A DNA stretch of 64,000 nt from Rhopalosiphum padi (lineage: Eukaryota > Arthropoda > Insecta > Hemiptera > Aphididae), in NCBI RefSeq assembly GCF_020882245.1, contig NC_083598.1, positions 31,719,858 through 31,783,857 on the forward strand, given 5' to 3'. The notes under the pieces were generated by a model, which worked only from the letters and a program-made list of their open reading frames with translations, was not told the origin of the DNA and did not search any database. This document shows positions 43,065-54,975 of the stretch, one piece after another. Numbering within the stretch: position 1 is the first letter of the stretch; every line of letters starts with the position of its first letter. Position numbers and translations under genes: made by a program.

Positions 43065-43070
43065 TTTATT
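43065..43070 (-). terminator. Candidate polyadenylation signal for tsh/tio
   Basis: The plus strand reads TTTATT here, so the minus strand reads AATAAA, about 2.1 kb past the tsh/tio stop. A hexamer alone is weak evidence in such AT-rich DNA. It is listed because it is the nearest perfect hexamer I saw on the correct strand. Confidence 0.2.
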
Positions 43071-43227
43071 ATTTGTTAAAAATTAAAACAAATATTGCCT
43101 ACTTCTTTATATAAATAAATAAATAAGTACAATTTATATTACAATCGTATTTGATGTCTAATACTATATATTTAAATTATGTACAAAAGGTATTTCATAG
43201 TCTGATAAAAACTTAAAATAAAAACAA

Positions 43228-43263
<36 letters not shown>
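43228..43263. repeat. AAT trinucleotide repeat, 12 units
   Basis: Twelve uninterrupted AAT units in the probable downstream region of tsh/tio. Confidence 0.9.
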
Positions 43264-45156
43264 TTATCGTAATAGTAACCTTGTAAACAAAATAGTAAAT
43301 TCTACAATATAATAATAATATGATAGAATCGAAACACGAACGTAAAACATGGCAAAATTAGTATTTTTTTTCCGATAGAATAATGTTTTATAATCGTATA
43401 CATGTATATGTTATTTATATAGGACAAATTGTTTTCGATAATAAATTACTTAACATGATTAATAATATTATTCATATGGAAAATTTAAAATATTTTTTTT
43501 ATCATTAAAAAAAAGCATCAGCCACTATTAATATTGAGTACCGACTATATATTATTTAGTAATAATAACATAATTGCATTTTAATACGATGGATAACGCA
43601 ACTAAAAGAACGAATTTAATGGAAATAAAAATTTGTAAAACGGTATGACCTACGGAAATTTGTCGTAAACTATTCACACGGCTCCCAATTGGTTGTGACA
43701 CCTAAAGATAAAATATTATTTTGTAGTTGACATCAACAACTGATAATATAATTAAATTATTATCATAGTGTTCCCCTAAAAAATTATTATAATAAAAAAA
43801 AATTAAGTACCTACAACACAAATACTTTACACGAAAAAAAAAACATTCCCCTTAAATTAAATAATAACCAACAAAACTAATAAAATTATTTAAATGGTAA
43901 CTATTTTGCTTACTGGCTGATTAATAATTAGGTAATAACTATAATAGAAAAAAAAAAAAAATTAAGTGCTTCAGGGAACTAATGAAAAGAATATTAAAAT
44001 TTGAGTGTGCAAAACCGATCAAGGGTACCGTTGTTTAGAATTATTATTATTTTATATTATGTCTGTAGTTAAACGACGTAAACAAAACGAGTCGGATTAG
44101 GAACGCGACGTAGTGTTTTCGAAGAACAACATTTTTAGTATACATATTTGTTTTTTTTTTTTTTTTTGTGGGTTTTTAAATGTTATAAAATATAAACATT
44201 GTTTAGTTCAAAGTGGAATGGTTTCCGCGAGACGGAACGTCTAATCGGAAAATGAATATCCTTAACCTATCGTCGATTAAAATAATTAACTCTACACTTA
44301 AGCATTAATCGTTATACATAGTTGACGTGACAGCCTTTTAAAATGTTTTATCCTTAAAGTTACATCCGTTTTAACACAGGACACTTATATAGCGTATGAG
44401 CAGAAACGTATCGTAAACGTAATTGTATTACAAATATCGTACTAAATAATTTAACATCTTTATATATCATATTTAATAAAATGTCGCTAGCCTAACGACG
44501 CGCACAATAATAATATTATCGAATAAACGCGTATAGATATAAAGGACATTCGTTCGTGTATTGTGTTGTAATGTGTAATGTAATGTACATACATATATAT
44601 ATATATGATAAAAATTATTTTCCGCGAATCAGTTTTCTCTTAAAAATTGTTTAACAAAATAAAAATTAAAAACAATCAATTGTTTCGTTAATTATCTAAC
44701 GCGTATACATTTGTAATTTTAATTAATGGGTTTGACGCAACTGTTCGCATACACCGAACATGGAAGATTAAGTACATAATATTAAAAAATATGATTTTTT
44801 TTGTTTTTTTCGTCATCACGCTATGCGTCTATATTTTGTATTAATAGTAGTAATATAGTAACAGTAGTAAGTCGTAATAAAGGTTTTAAACGTATAATGA
44901 AATTATATATATTATGTACGGCATGTGCATACATAAACGTTACGGAATATAATATTTGTCGTATGTACAGAGGAGAGGATTTCGCACGTGAACAATTTAA
45001 AACCAACGGACGAACATCGGTTATATATTAAAGTGAAATCAACAATGTGTGTATAATACAGAATATTATAATATAGGTACTACGATGATAACGTTATCGT
45101 CGTATACACCGTGCTTGTAATATAACGGACGCGCGTTGTGTGCGTTGTCGCGTTGA

Positions 45157-48100
45157 CTAGACGTATTTACTGGACAGCTGTTTGGCCAATTCTGTGTACT
45201 TGAGGAATTTCGAATGCGGACTCTCGTCGTAACCGCCACCGTTTTTGGTTTCGGGACTCTTGACACCAGCGCCGGTCGAAGTAGACGGCGACCCGTTGTT
45301 GTTGTTATTGTTGTTGTTGCTACTGCTGTTGTTATTGTTGTGATTTGGAGACGATTTGTGTTGTGACGATGACGAGGGTGAAGGCGAAGGCGAATGGGCT
45401 GCGGACGACGAAGAAGACTGTTGGTGGCAAGACGCGGCGGCAGCAGCCGACGACGACGACGACGACGAGGCTGGTTTCAACATAATCGGTTCGGGCGTGA
45501 TGCCTTCCTTGACGAAATGCACTTTGGAAAGGTGATGCCGGTATGCACCCTTAGATATGAACGGTGTGTCGCAAAAAGCGCACTTCATGATCGAGTCGGC
45601 CGTTACGACAGCGTCGTTACACGCCCAGCTGAACGCCAAGATCGCACCAGGAGCGGTGCTGCCCGTGATGGATGTGGGCGGCGACATGGATTGCGCGGGT
45701 CCTCCGTTGGTAGCAGATGCGTTAGACGACGAACGGCTGCGGGGCCGGTGGTGGTGATGATGGTTGTGCGGGTGGTGGTGGTTCTCCGTCTTATCACAGA
45801 GCTTCTGTAGGGCAGCCAGGGGGTGGCTGCTGGCGCCTCCACCACTCTTTCCACCACCGCCATCGCCGTTTGCGGAAGACGACAATCCGCCGCCTGCACT
45901 GCTGGCAGCCGAAGTCAAACTCTCAAACATCGATGACAGGGCACCCAGGCTACTGGAAGTCACCGGGGTCTTCTTTCCATTATCCATGGATTTGTCACTG
46001 CCAGCTGGACTCAGCGGACTTTTGACATTGGTGGGCGTCGGACCTCGACTCGATCCATTCATCTCGTCCGCAACCGAACCCTCCGCTGACTCCCGGCTCC
46101 TAGCCCGCCGCTCGGCGGGGGGGCTCTTGGCTACCGCGTCGTCTTCGTCTACATACTCCTTCTTCACTTCAAAGTCCCCTGTGACGCAACCTTCGTCTGG
46201 CCCGCCGGACGGCTCACTCTTGACTTCTACGCCACCGGAGACCTCCTGGCCACCGTGACCTCCTTTTCCGGACGACGACGACGAAGATTTGGGCGAACTG
46301 TGCCGCTCGGGCGTTGATTTGGGCGTTACCGACCGCATGCGTTGATATTCAGACGGTTCGTACTTACGGTCTGGAGTGGTCGAATCGCTACGCATGGCTG
46401 CCAACTCGGGCGACATGGAGCTTGACTCGCTGCCACTTCGCTCGTGCCGGCCAAGTGACTGATAGCTTCGCAACAAGCTCATCGCCTGCACGTCCATTAT
46501 GGGCTTAGTGGCGTCAACGCTCTCGTCAATTCCCAAACGCTTAAGTATGCTCTCACCGATTGAAGCACCTGTAGCTGACGTACCGTAACGGAGCCGCGAG
46601 TCGAAGCTCTTCTCAATCAGCTTCTCGATGGCATTGAGCACGGACGGCGACGATGAGCCTGTGGTGGCTGCAGCCACGGTCGGTTTATTCATCGACAGGT
46701 CAGCTGCCGCTTGAGATCTGTCTTGCTCTTTCTTGGGTCTCTTCTCTCGGCCCTGTTCTGCCGTTGCACCTGACATCGAATTTTGCGACATCAAAGCGGT
46801 TTTCAGAAGGTTCTTCTGGTCAGCAGTCATCGTAACACACACCCGCAAGTGTTCCATGAAGCTGGCAACATCCACCTTTTCACCACACTTTTCACAAATT
46901 ATTCTGCCCAAACGGTGGTTGGTGTCATTAACCGCCTTGAACCCACCACCAGGCGTCGGATATCCTCCGTCACCATTCTTCACATCGTGCTGAGCCCGTT
47001 CCAGCTCTAATAGCTTACGCACCGGCAGCGATTTCTTCCGCTTCTCCCGCGTCTGCCGGCGCCTATTGCTACCCTCCGTAATCGATCGCATCATGTGCTC
47101 CTTATAATGTGCATTCTTCACCATGTGTACGCTCAGCTCTTTAAGTGAGTTGAACGCCTGATCGCACACTTTGCACGTGAGCACGGCGCTCACGTGGTTG
47201 GCAGACGTGTTTACCGAGCTAGCCGGCGAACTGGTGGACGCGGCGCTCACGTTATTGCCACCGCTAGACGATTTGTTCTCGTCCGCAGACTTCCACGATA
47301 TGATCTGCTCCTGCGAAATTATGTTGGTGTAGTGTTGTGTTTGCTGCATGTGAGTAGTCATCTCTTGCAGAGACCTGAAGCTCTGGCCGCACCACATACA
47401 CTTGAGTATCTGTCTAGTCTGTTCCGCGCCTTTTCCAAGCCAAACGTCCTGGCCGCGCACCAACTTCCTGGGCAACGGCATTGTTTCCTTAATCAACATG
47501 TTGAGATCATTTTTGTGGCCAGAAGATGTAGACACAGGTGGTGGGGGCGGTGGCGGGGGTGGCTGGAGGCTTTGAGCGGCGGCTGTTCCGTGTTTGGTCT
47601 CGGCCATGTGCGTTGACATAGCCTGCAGTGTGGGGAAACTCATCTTGCACCAGACGCACTTGAGCACGTCTTTGGTCTGGTCAGCACCCTTGTTCAGCCA
47701 GTGTGATTGCCATGCACTGTGACGTCCCGAGCTAGGTGCTAGTACCGACCTCGGTTCGTCTTGAAGCTTACTCAGTTCACACATCTTTTCCAGCGCCTTA
47801 GTAGCGTCACTCGCCGCTGACGGGAACGATCCGTACGTCAGTTTTCCGTGCTTACCGTTCCACATGTGTACCGGATCGCTTGGTGGCGTCATCATCTCGC
47901 CTCTGGATATGGGCCTTATCACTGGGGTAGTGTATTGTGCCCAGGGCCTGCTCATCCGGTTGTATGCGTCGGTGGACGGCGACACGGGCGACGGATCGAG
48001 TTTTATTTTTTTGCTTCTAATAGTTAGATCGATCGGTGAATCTTCGTTGTTGTTACTAAGGTTCATGGCTGCAGGTTGGGAAGAAGCCGGTGGGCTGGCT

Positions 48101-48247
48101 GGCCTTTTCGTACTGAAATCTAGCACGTCCAACGATGGTGGCGATCGTCCCGGAGACACAGTTGCCAGTAACGGTACTTCGTAAGGCGGAAGACTCGATT
48201 CACTTCTTGGTGATCCTCTACTCATTTTTGATGGACTGTTTGTTTCT
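45157..48247 (-). CDS. tsh/tio: Teashirt/tiptop zinc-finger transcription factor, large 3' coding exon
   Basis: This exon encodes most of a teashirt/tiptop-family nuclear transcription factor, a homeotic-type regulator of trunk and appendage patterning in insects. Numbering from the first full codon (Glu, 48246), 1029 residues precede a TAG stop at 45159-45157. Three teashirt-type C-X2-C-X12-H-X5-H fingers lie at about residues 197-219, 283-305 and 358-380. Fingers 1 and 2 are each preceded by a paralogous W-L-x-K-G-A-[DE]-Q-T block. A C2HC-like motif lies at 451-470. A fourth finger, C-X2-C-X12-H-X4-H, lies at 889-910 and contains FISKGAYRHHLSKVH. SPIDLT near residue 80 resembles a CtBP-binding PxDLS motif. 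Basic stretches near 76-82 and 394-411 could be nuclear localisation signals. Low-complexity runs include Pro9 (229-237), a His tract (823-833), Ser/Ala runs and Asn runs (970-984). The exon starts after a TTCACAG acceptor (AG at 48249-48248). Its single leading A completes the Arg codon begun in the upstream exon, so the Met further up in this frame (48270) is intronic. Open frames on the opposite strand here are shadows. Family identity is near certain. Whether to call it teashirt or tiptop is open, because four fingers fit an unduplicated ancestral gene. Confidence 0.96.
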
Positions 48248-50864
48248 CTGTGAACATAAAAATAACACATTCGCTTTTTAAAAATTACTCGACATTATAT
48301 TCCAATTCAAACTGTAAATATATAAAATGCATTTAATAAAAAAATGAATTCAAGGCCGATATTAAATGTATATAACGTGAATTATATTAAAGTGTACACG
48401 CGCTTCCAGTGAGACATTGGATCATTTTACAATCCTCAAAATTTTTTATGGAATCCTGAAATAACGTACACGAGACGAATGACCGGGTTGACATTTAATG
48501 TCGTCTGAAATCGAGACGCACTATAAAAATTGACACGAATAGATTGACTAAGTCCTTGATTTAATGAAGGCGTTTATCAAAATTACTTGATATTTTTTTC
48601 TCCTCTCCATTAATTACGACGTGTTTTTTTATTATTACCATCTGCCAACTACACATTTCAGTCAACCGACTGCATTATTATTTATTTATTATTATTTTTT
48701 TTTTGTTGGTTTAATTAATGGAAACAATTAGCATAACCCGACATTGAGTTGGCGACAAGATTTCAATCCGAATGATTAGCACGCGGCCATTTTGGCTCGG
48801 TGCCTGGTGACTTCGGAGCATAATATACACACACATATACTCTCGCTCTCACACACGCGCATATATATTATTCAGAATTTGATATAAGGACCCTTTTTTC
48901 TGGTGTGGGTCGGGACGTTGGGACGGAGCGTAAAACAGGGTATAAAGAGAGAGTGAGAGGAAAAAGAGAGGAATAGATTTGCACGCCCGGAACTCGATCC
49001 TCCGTCGGCAATAATTTCCGGCTAACAAGACAGATTAATGAACAATATTTCATATTGGCAAGACTTTTCTCGCAAAAACAAACTCAGTCGAGTGCCGCAT
49101 TAAAACCAATTTATGGAGTTTGCAGTGTCGTCTCCGGCGCAACCGGAATAATTGTAATATAATGCCGTCACGAATTCAAGTTGACAAGGTGTATCTTTCG
49201 GCAGCGCCGGCGGGTGAGTGGAACGACGACGTTATCATGGTGCCCCGGTGGCGGCGGTATATATAGTCGACGTGAGCAGCAACGGGCGATATATTTTAAA
49301 AATTATCGAATCCAAAGTACAAAGTTGACGTTCCCAGCGGGAAGGTCATAACAGTTTTTTCCCGCTCTCGTCACCACCGCCCCTATATTATATAGCACCG
49401 CTCTACACACTGTCGGTTTCTACTCCGCACCCGGAACTTCCTTTCGCGGAGCGTAGGCGAAAAAAAAGAAATTATCCGCCGCTGCAGGAGAGGCGGCACC
49501 CGAGCCATTATCGTAAATCAGTCGAAGAGTCCCGCCATCTCTCCGCCGCGAACCAAGACTAAATGAAAATTCAAATGAACGGGCAAAACCAACACACCCT
49601 GAGCACATTACGAGGCGCTCGATGACGACGACACTGTTCACCGTTCGCCATCGTCGACATTCGGAACGTTTTTTTTTTATTATTTTTTATTTTTTAATGG
49701 TACGATAGGGGCCGCCGATAGCATTTCTTATATGTATATATATACATATTTTGAAGAGTTTTTCGGACGAATTATTATTAATATATATTGTCGCCCTCGG
49801 TTGAAATTGCATTGCCGAATTTCAACGTTTATTTATTTATTTTTTTTTACTTAATTTAGATTTCTTTTCGTTTAAATAATTTTTGAACGCGCAGTAACGG
49901 TATAATGTCATATTATTTTATGTGTGCGACGTGATGGTTTGAAAATAATAATTTTATGCGGACACGAAACCATGAAACCGTTTAGCAATCGAAAATACAT
50001 CATAATATTAAAAATATTGATATTTTAATGATATATTTACGAATAAATAATATGACGAAAAAAATAATATGCGCATTAATTGACATTCAAAGACGTTGAA
50101 GTACATAGACACGTTCACATATTCATCAAACCAGATTTATGGCCGAGGCGTTTTTGTTTAATCGACGAGACGTGTGTGACATTGCGTAAAATCGGCCATT
50201 TTACCAGAATAAATTTAATGGCATTCCTACCAAGAGTATAATGTCAAGGCCCAATTAAACGAACCGTATCGATGGTAATAATTATTATTATCACAGTCTT
50301 ATATATTATATTTATAGAACACAGCGATATTATTCGTGCGTGATTAAATTATACGTTTTAATTAAGATTGTGTTATATACGACGACCGGGATCAGAAAAC
50401 GATCGTCTGAATTATAATTATAATAATAATAACAATAATAATTCACGACTATTCGAAAATTAATAATCTGTTGGTCGTTTTATAAATTATATAGACCTCG
50501 TCGACTCCGAACGACTGTAAATCGTAATAATACTATTATAATATTTCTGGCGCGAAGAATTATTATAACACAATCATTAATTATTACGAATCGGATAATA
50601 TGGAACGCTCACACGATTCAAGAGACATAAATCCTAAATACGAAAATTACCGCCGACGGATCGGAACGCGTTTTCGTGTCCATTAGGTAAGTGCAAAAGG
50701 GGAGGGGAATTCGTACCTATATAACGTCTCAATTTAAATATACAATATTAATATAATATATATATATATTTAATATATATCATACATATATCGTGCTAAA
50801 ACGATAAATTGTAACTGTATAATATTGTTATGTTATTGGGTATATTATATGATAGGGTACTGAC
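48248..50864 (-). other. Intron of tsh/tio between the acidic and zinc-finger exons
   Basis: This intron of about 2.6 kb runs on the minus strand from donor GTCAGT (50864 downward) to acceptor TTCACAG (ending at 48248). The phase is the same on both sides. It contains no open frame that looks coding. The stretch 48740-50000 is CpG-richer than the rest and carries GAGAG runs and Pho/YY1-like words, listed separately. The remainder is AT-rich, with many TAAT/ATTA words. Confidence 0.85.
48740..48990. promoter_or_regulatory. Candidate Polycomb/GAGA-type regulatory patch in the tsh/tio intron
   Basis: A word matching the Pleiohomeotic/YY1 core lies at 48783-48796 (GCGGCCATTTTGGC). It is followed by a CTCGCTCTC run at 48842-48850 (GAGAG on the minus strand) and a GAGA-rich run at 48945-48972. 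Pho and GAGA-factor sites occur together in Drosophila Polycomb response elements, and Drosophila tsh is a known Polycomb target. The functional assignment is inference from motif content and position. Confidence 0.3.
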
Positions 50865-51066
50865 CTCAGAGGCAAACGCTCGTTAGCCACTGCGACGTCT
50901 TGTTCGACGTCCGTGCTCGACGGTATCGGAGACCTCGGTGGCGAGCCGGACGATCCTCCAGACACGCCTTCCTCCTCTTCTTCCTCTTCGTCCTCGTCGT
51001 CTTCCGGACAGCCACCGTCGTCTTCTTGATAGCCCGCTGGTGGCTCTTCACCTTCACCACCTTCCC
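50865..51066 (-). CDS. tsh/tio: Teashirt/tiptop N-terminal acidic coding exon
   Basis: This 202-nt internal coding exon of the same gene reads on the minus strand from an acceptor (TTTTTCCAG, AG at 51068-51067) to a good donor (GAG|GTCAGT, GT at 50864-50863). It holds two bases of a split codon, 66 complete codons and the AG of an Arg codon finished by the first base of the large exon. The peptide is Gly/Glu-rich at its start (GEGEEPPAGYQEDD), then a run of Asp/Glu with only one other residue type nearby, then a Ser/Pro-rich stretch and NERLPLR before the junction. Acidic Ser/Pro-rich N-termini are usual in this family, and this segment probably lies outside any folded domain. The exon starts in mid-codon, so another coding exon must lie upstream. 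The alternative is an unspliced start at a Met at 51163. I judge this less likely because the extra 32 residues are hydrophobic and intron-like, and a pyrimidine-rich acceptor sits at the boundary. Confidence 0.85.
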
Positions 51067-52650
51067 CTGGAAAAATCAAAACGAATGTTGAGTTAAAGCT
51101 TCGACGGCAAAATATAGGTAATATGTAGGGAGGGCAGGGATAAAGTGAGAAAAAAGTCGACATGATAATGGTAATAAACTTATATAGATCTATAACAATG
51201 TGTAATTGCAGGGATTGAGACAGTCGGCAGCGGTCTCGTTATACATTATAATTGCAAGTGTATAATATGTGTATGTATGTGTTACTACAGTGCTTGCGCG
51301 AGTACGATGCACGCAATAGGATCGTTTATCCTATCGGCCCACACGCTTCGAGATGAGAGTCTAATTTGAAATAATGGGCTGCTGTCGAACCGACGTTTAG
51401 ATTAACTGTACGCGTCGGCGACGTCGTCGTCAAACACCCGCCCGACGACGGATCGTTTGTACTTATTTGTACGCCGTTGGCTGTCAATGATTTTTTTTTT
51501 TCTAGAAAAAAACTATACACGCCGAAGTCATTCCGCGTACAGTGCAGATTGTACACTCGCGAGTTGCAATCGCTCTCCTCCCTTAACGAGCCGACCGCCA
51601 CCACGGCATCGCTAATATGTATTTATATCATTATATTATTATACACCGCCCTATTGAATCGACCGTAACAGAGCGTTGTCGCGAAATGAACGCAGAACAA
51701 AACGGGCGCGCAAGCAGTGTAAAACTAAAAATTTACCAAAAAAAAAAAAAAAAACGACCCAGAAAAGAGTTTATTATCTCCACAGACGTTCGTCTTTTTG
51801 ATCAACGCATTTTATTCTTAGACGACCCAGAAAAAAAGAATAAAGTGAGAGAGAGATAGAGAAAATAATAATATAATGGTATGGTATGAGGAAAAAAACT
51901 TTAGCGTGCACAGACGAGACGAGGTCTCGGTGCAGTGGAATTCATTATTTTTGTGTGCGGACTCTGCTGTGTAGTTAAAGAAGAGGACAATGGGGGTCGC
52001 GAATTTTCCGGGCCGACAAACCCTCAAGATCGAATGCGCTAGATAACGATATAAAAACAATAAAACCTGGGGCGGATCTCTCTCGAACCTGTCCAAAGTC
52101 GTCACGACCCAAAGCCTATTGTCTTAACGCCTTGCAGATGGCCCGATAAAAACGAATGGGTTGTTTAAGAAAACTTAAAACCGTCGACATCACCGTCGTA
52201 CCCTTCGGCCCGCGCACCGACACCCCGCCGGAATGATGCCCGCGCCCATTGTGCAGCGCTGCGAAAAGTTCTCGTACACGGCCGCCGCCGCGAAGAGAAG
52301 TCGAGGAGAAATGTGTATGTTTAGCATTATAATGGTGTACAAGTATTAATATAATGCGATGAAATGAACATTCAGAGACGATGCTTCCAATAAACCACAC
52401 CACACGCTTTCCTCGATCATTAGGCTCGCGCGCGCGGCATGTTTTTTCTCTTCTTATATTATTATATTCTTACCGCGCCGTCTACGGGTTATTTTATTTA
52501 TTATTTGTTTTTAAATCCATCGAAGCGGCGACGGTGGCTAATATATATTAATATAGTATGTGTGCGCGGAATGCGGAGAAAAAGAAAATATCGTTTAATT
52601 GGTCTGATTTATCGTCTATTGTTCACGTGCTGGTCGTGATGGTCCGATTT

Positions 52651-52675
52651 TTTTTATTATTATTATTATTATTAT
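52651..52675. repeat. Poly-T / TTA repeat
   Basis: A short T run followed by seven or so TTA units. Confidence 0.8.
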
Positions 52676-53099
52676 ATTTATGTTTCAGCGCCACCGGTCA
52701 GCGCCACTCCTCACGGGCTACAATGGTCGTTACCCGCCGTTGCCACCGCATCTTATTATCGCCAAACCTATCCAAAGGCACATGCTCACGACCGGCTTGT
52801 CGGTTATATGTATTATTATTATTATTATCATTGTATGGGTGCGCGGTTGTTATCCCCGGTCCGATCGTCTTTCTAAAGTGGCGCACGCGCAGGCGGTAAT
52901 CTACGCGAAAATCAGCGCAATTACTATATATATATATATATATATGGAAACGGGAAGTCATATATTACCCTGGTGGTGGTGATACCCAATATTAAATACA
53001 TTACGTACCTAATACTAATACGAAAATAGCAAAAAATGTCCACTGACAAGAGTAAATAACGTACGTAATAAGTAATAATATAATATAATTATTATATTA

Positions 53100-53300
53100 C
53101 TGTTATAGCACATGGAGCGCAATCAGCCGGTGCGGCGGCAATCCGTTTTCGAAAGGTCTAAATTAGGCGGTGACGTCGACGACGACAGGACCGCCAAAAC
53201 AAACAGACTCGTAAATTAATTGTCAACTCTGGTAACCGCACCAATTAACGTGATGTCGTTAAACATTAAGTTGCCGGCGGCGGTGCCTGCATAACGTCGT
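53100..53300. promoter_or_regulatory. Candidate upstream cis-regulatory element with homeodomain and Runt-like words
   Basis: This non-coding patch, about 2 kb 5' of the acidic exon, has mixed composition and little repeat. It contains AATTAATTG at 53214-53222 and CCAATTAACG at 53241-53250 (homeodomain-type cores). Between them is AACCGCA at 53235-53241, whose complement TGCGGTT fits the Runt consensus. The patch also has CpG-rich ends. I infer a possible enhancer. No conservation data are available here. Confidence 0.25.
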
Positions 53301-54839
53301 TGCGTTTTCTACCCTCCGCGAACCCATACCAAGACTCCCGCGCCCTTCTACTCGGGGTGAAGCGCTCGCGCGAGCCGTCTGTCTGTTTAATTCTCATTTG
53401 TCACCTCAAACCCCTTTTTCAGCCGTCCCGCGCACGTTCCTCACCGCACGCCATGTACATACACACGGTTGTACAACACAATATAAACACAATAATAATC
53501 ATAATAATATAATAATAACGATAATATATTCTTCTGTCTAGCGGATACAGCAGCAGCCGCTCGACGTCAGTCCATCAGTCAACCCAACACGCACACGCGA
53601 CTATGTTATAAAACGTATGCTGCAGAGGTACCTATATTATACCGATTAGTAACACGACAAAAATCGAGAGATCGTACAAACGTACGCACAAAGTGTGTTA
53701 TTCCCTCGCGACAACAGACTTAAACTTCACGACGTGCCTATATACCATAATAATAAGAATATATAAACGAATGAACGGCGGCGGCGCGTTGTCCTCGAGT
53801 CGGATCGAGCACACAATAAAACAATTTTTTTTTATCCCGCACGCCGCTGCAGATATATAGGCATATTATAATAACATATCGGCCGCCCCCTTTTTTTTTC
53901 CTTTCGATCGCCATACCGTACACCGAAAGCGGCGTTTGTATGCAAATTCCGTAGCACATTTGCATATGTACGCGCTCGTGTAGCGGTATTGTCTCATCGT
54001 CGTCGCCGTCGTCGTTAAACGCTTTTCAATTTTTGCGACGGACTATCCGAAACAATGGCTTAACTCTTGTGCTGCAGGCAGCATTCTACGTAATATAAAT
54101 CTTAGGTACGCGTATATTATTATTAAAGCATGTGTGCATGCGTGTCTTCAGCATGGTAGATAGGTTAGTGTCCGACGACTGCAATGAACGCGCGAGGTCG
54201 AGTACAGTGCGTTTCATACTATTTACAATAAGAGAACGATCTTCACGAGTAAAGGACGTTTTATTATATATATATATATGCATATTATTTGCATTTTACG
54301 GTCGTATTCGTCTGAACAAATGCAAAAAACGTACGTTCATCTACAGATAGACCATTTCGTTTTGTTGGTATAAAATATATTAGAGTAGATAACTGATATA
54401 TCAAATTTAAATATGTAATGTTGTTTGATGGACATTTATTGTTTTAAACATCATAAAGAGAAACAAACATAATCAGGTTTTTTTTATGGGATGTTTTGTG
54501 TTTTAATTATTATGCTTAAATATAACTTACGGGGACTTTATATACACTAAATTAAAGTCATCAATTTTTATATATCAATTAATGTGAAATAAAACTTTAT
54601 GATGACAACATATTTTATAAAAATCGGTAGCATATTATGACAAATATGTTTTTGCATAAATACGTCCTAATATAATATGTTCTATAGCGAGTGGGAGAAG
54701 GATGGCTACGTAACTAGATAAAACGCCAATAACGGTTCATTTTCATTCGAATATCTCAAAACTAACCAAACCTTAGAGGTTCTACAAGGACGTTCAATAC
54801 TTCGACGTATAGTGAAATAAAACTTTCTTTATTCACTAG

Positions 54840-54975
54840 AAAGAGTGAAAAACAGATTAGGGAAACGCGTTCGACGCCGGTCCGATGGCCGGACCATTAG
54901 CATTCCTCGGAGTATCTCGGCCGCGTCAAATTATTGCCTGGTGACTGGCGTCGCTGTCGATTGATTAATACTACG
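54840..54975. promoter_or_regulatory. Candidate upstream element with TEAD- and Exd/Hox-like sites
   Basis: This non-repetitive, CpG-containing patch holds CATTCC at 54901-54906 (complement GGAATG, the Scalloped/TEAD core) and TGATTAAT at 54962-54969 (an Exd/Hox-type composite). It also shares two words, ATTAGCA and GCCTGGTGACT, with the intronic patch near 48.78-48.81 kb. Teashirt is regulated by Hox genes in Drosophila, so an Exd/Hox site is plausible. The function is inferred. Confidence 0.25.

Larger units (their letters stand above)
43065..45156 (-). other. Probable 3' UTR and downstream flank of tsh/tio
   Basis: No coding sequence is seen between the stop codon and this boundary. The first clean AATAAA-type word I noticed on the minus strand downstream of the stop is at 43070-43065 (AATAAAAG context). 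That would give a 3' UTR of about 2.1 kb, plausible for a developmental regulator but unproven. Earlier variant signals could be used instead. The stretch is AT-rich and contains a 12-unit AAT microsatellite and several A/T homopolymers. Confidence 0.3.

Noticed and set aside
45394..48184. Several plus-strand open frames across the large tsh/tio exon
   Set aside because: They are antisense shadows of the GC-richer coding exon. The minus-strand frame carries the zinc fingers.
52420..52440. Minus-strand ATGCCGCGC start considered as the tsh/tio first exon
   Set aside because: It reads five codons after Met and then stops, with no donor in between.
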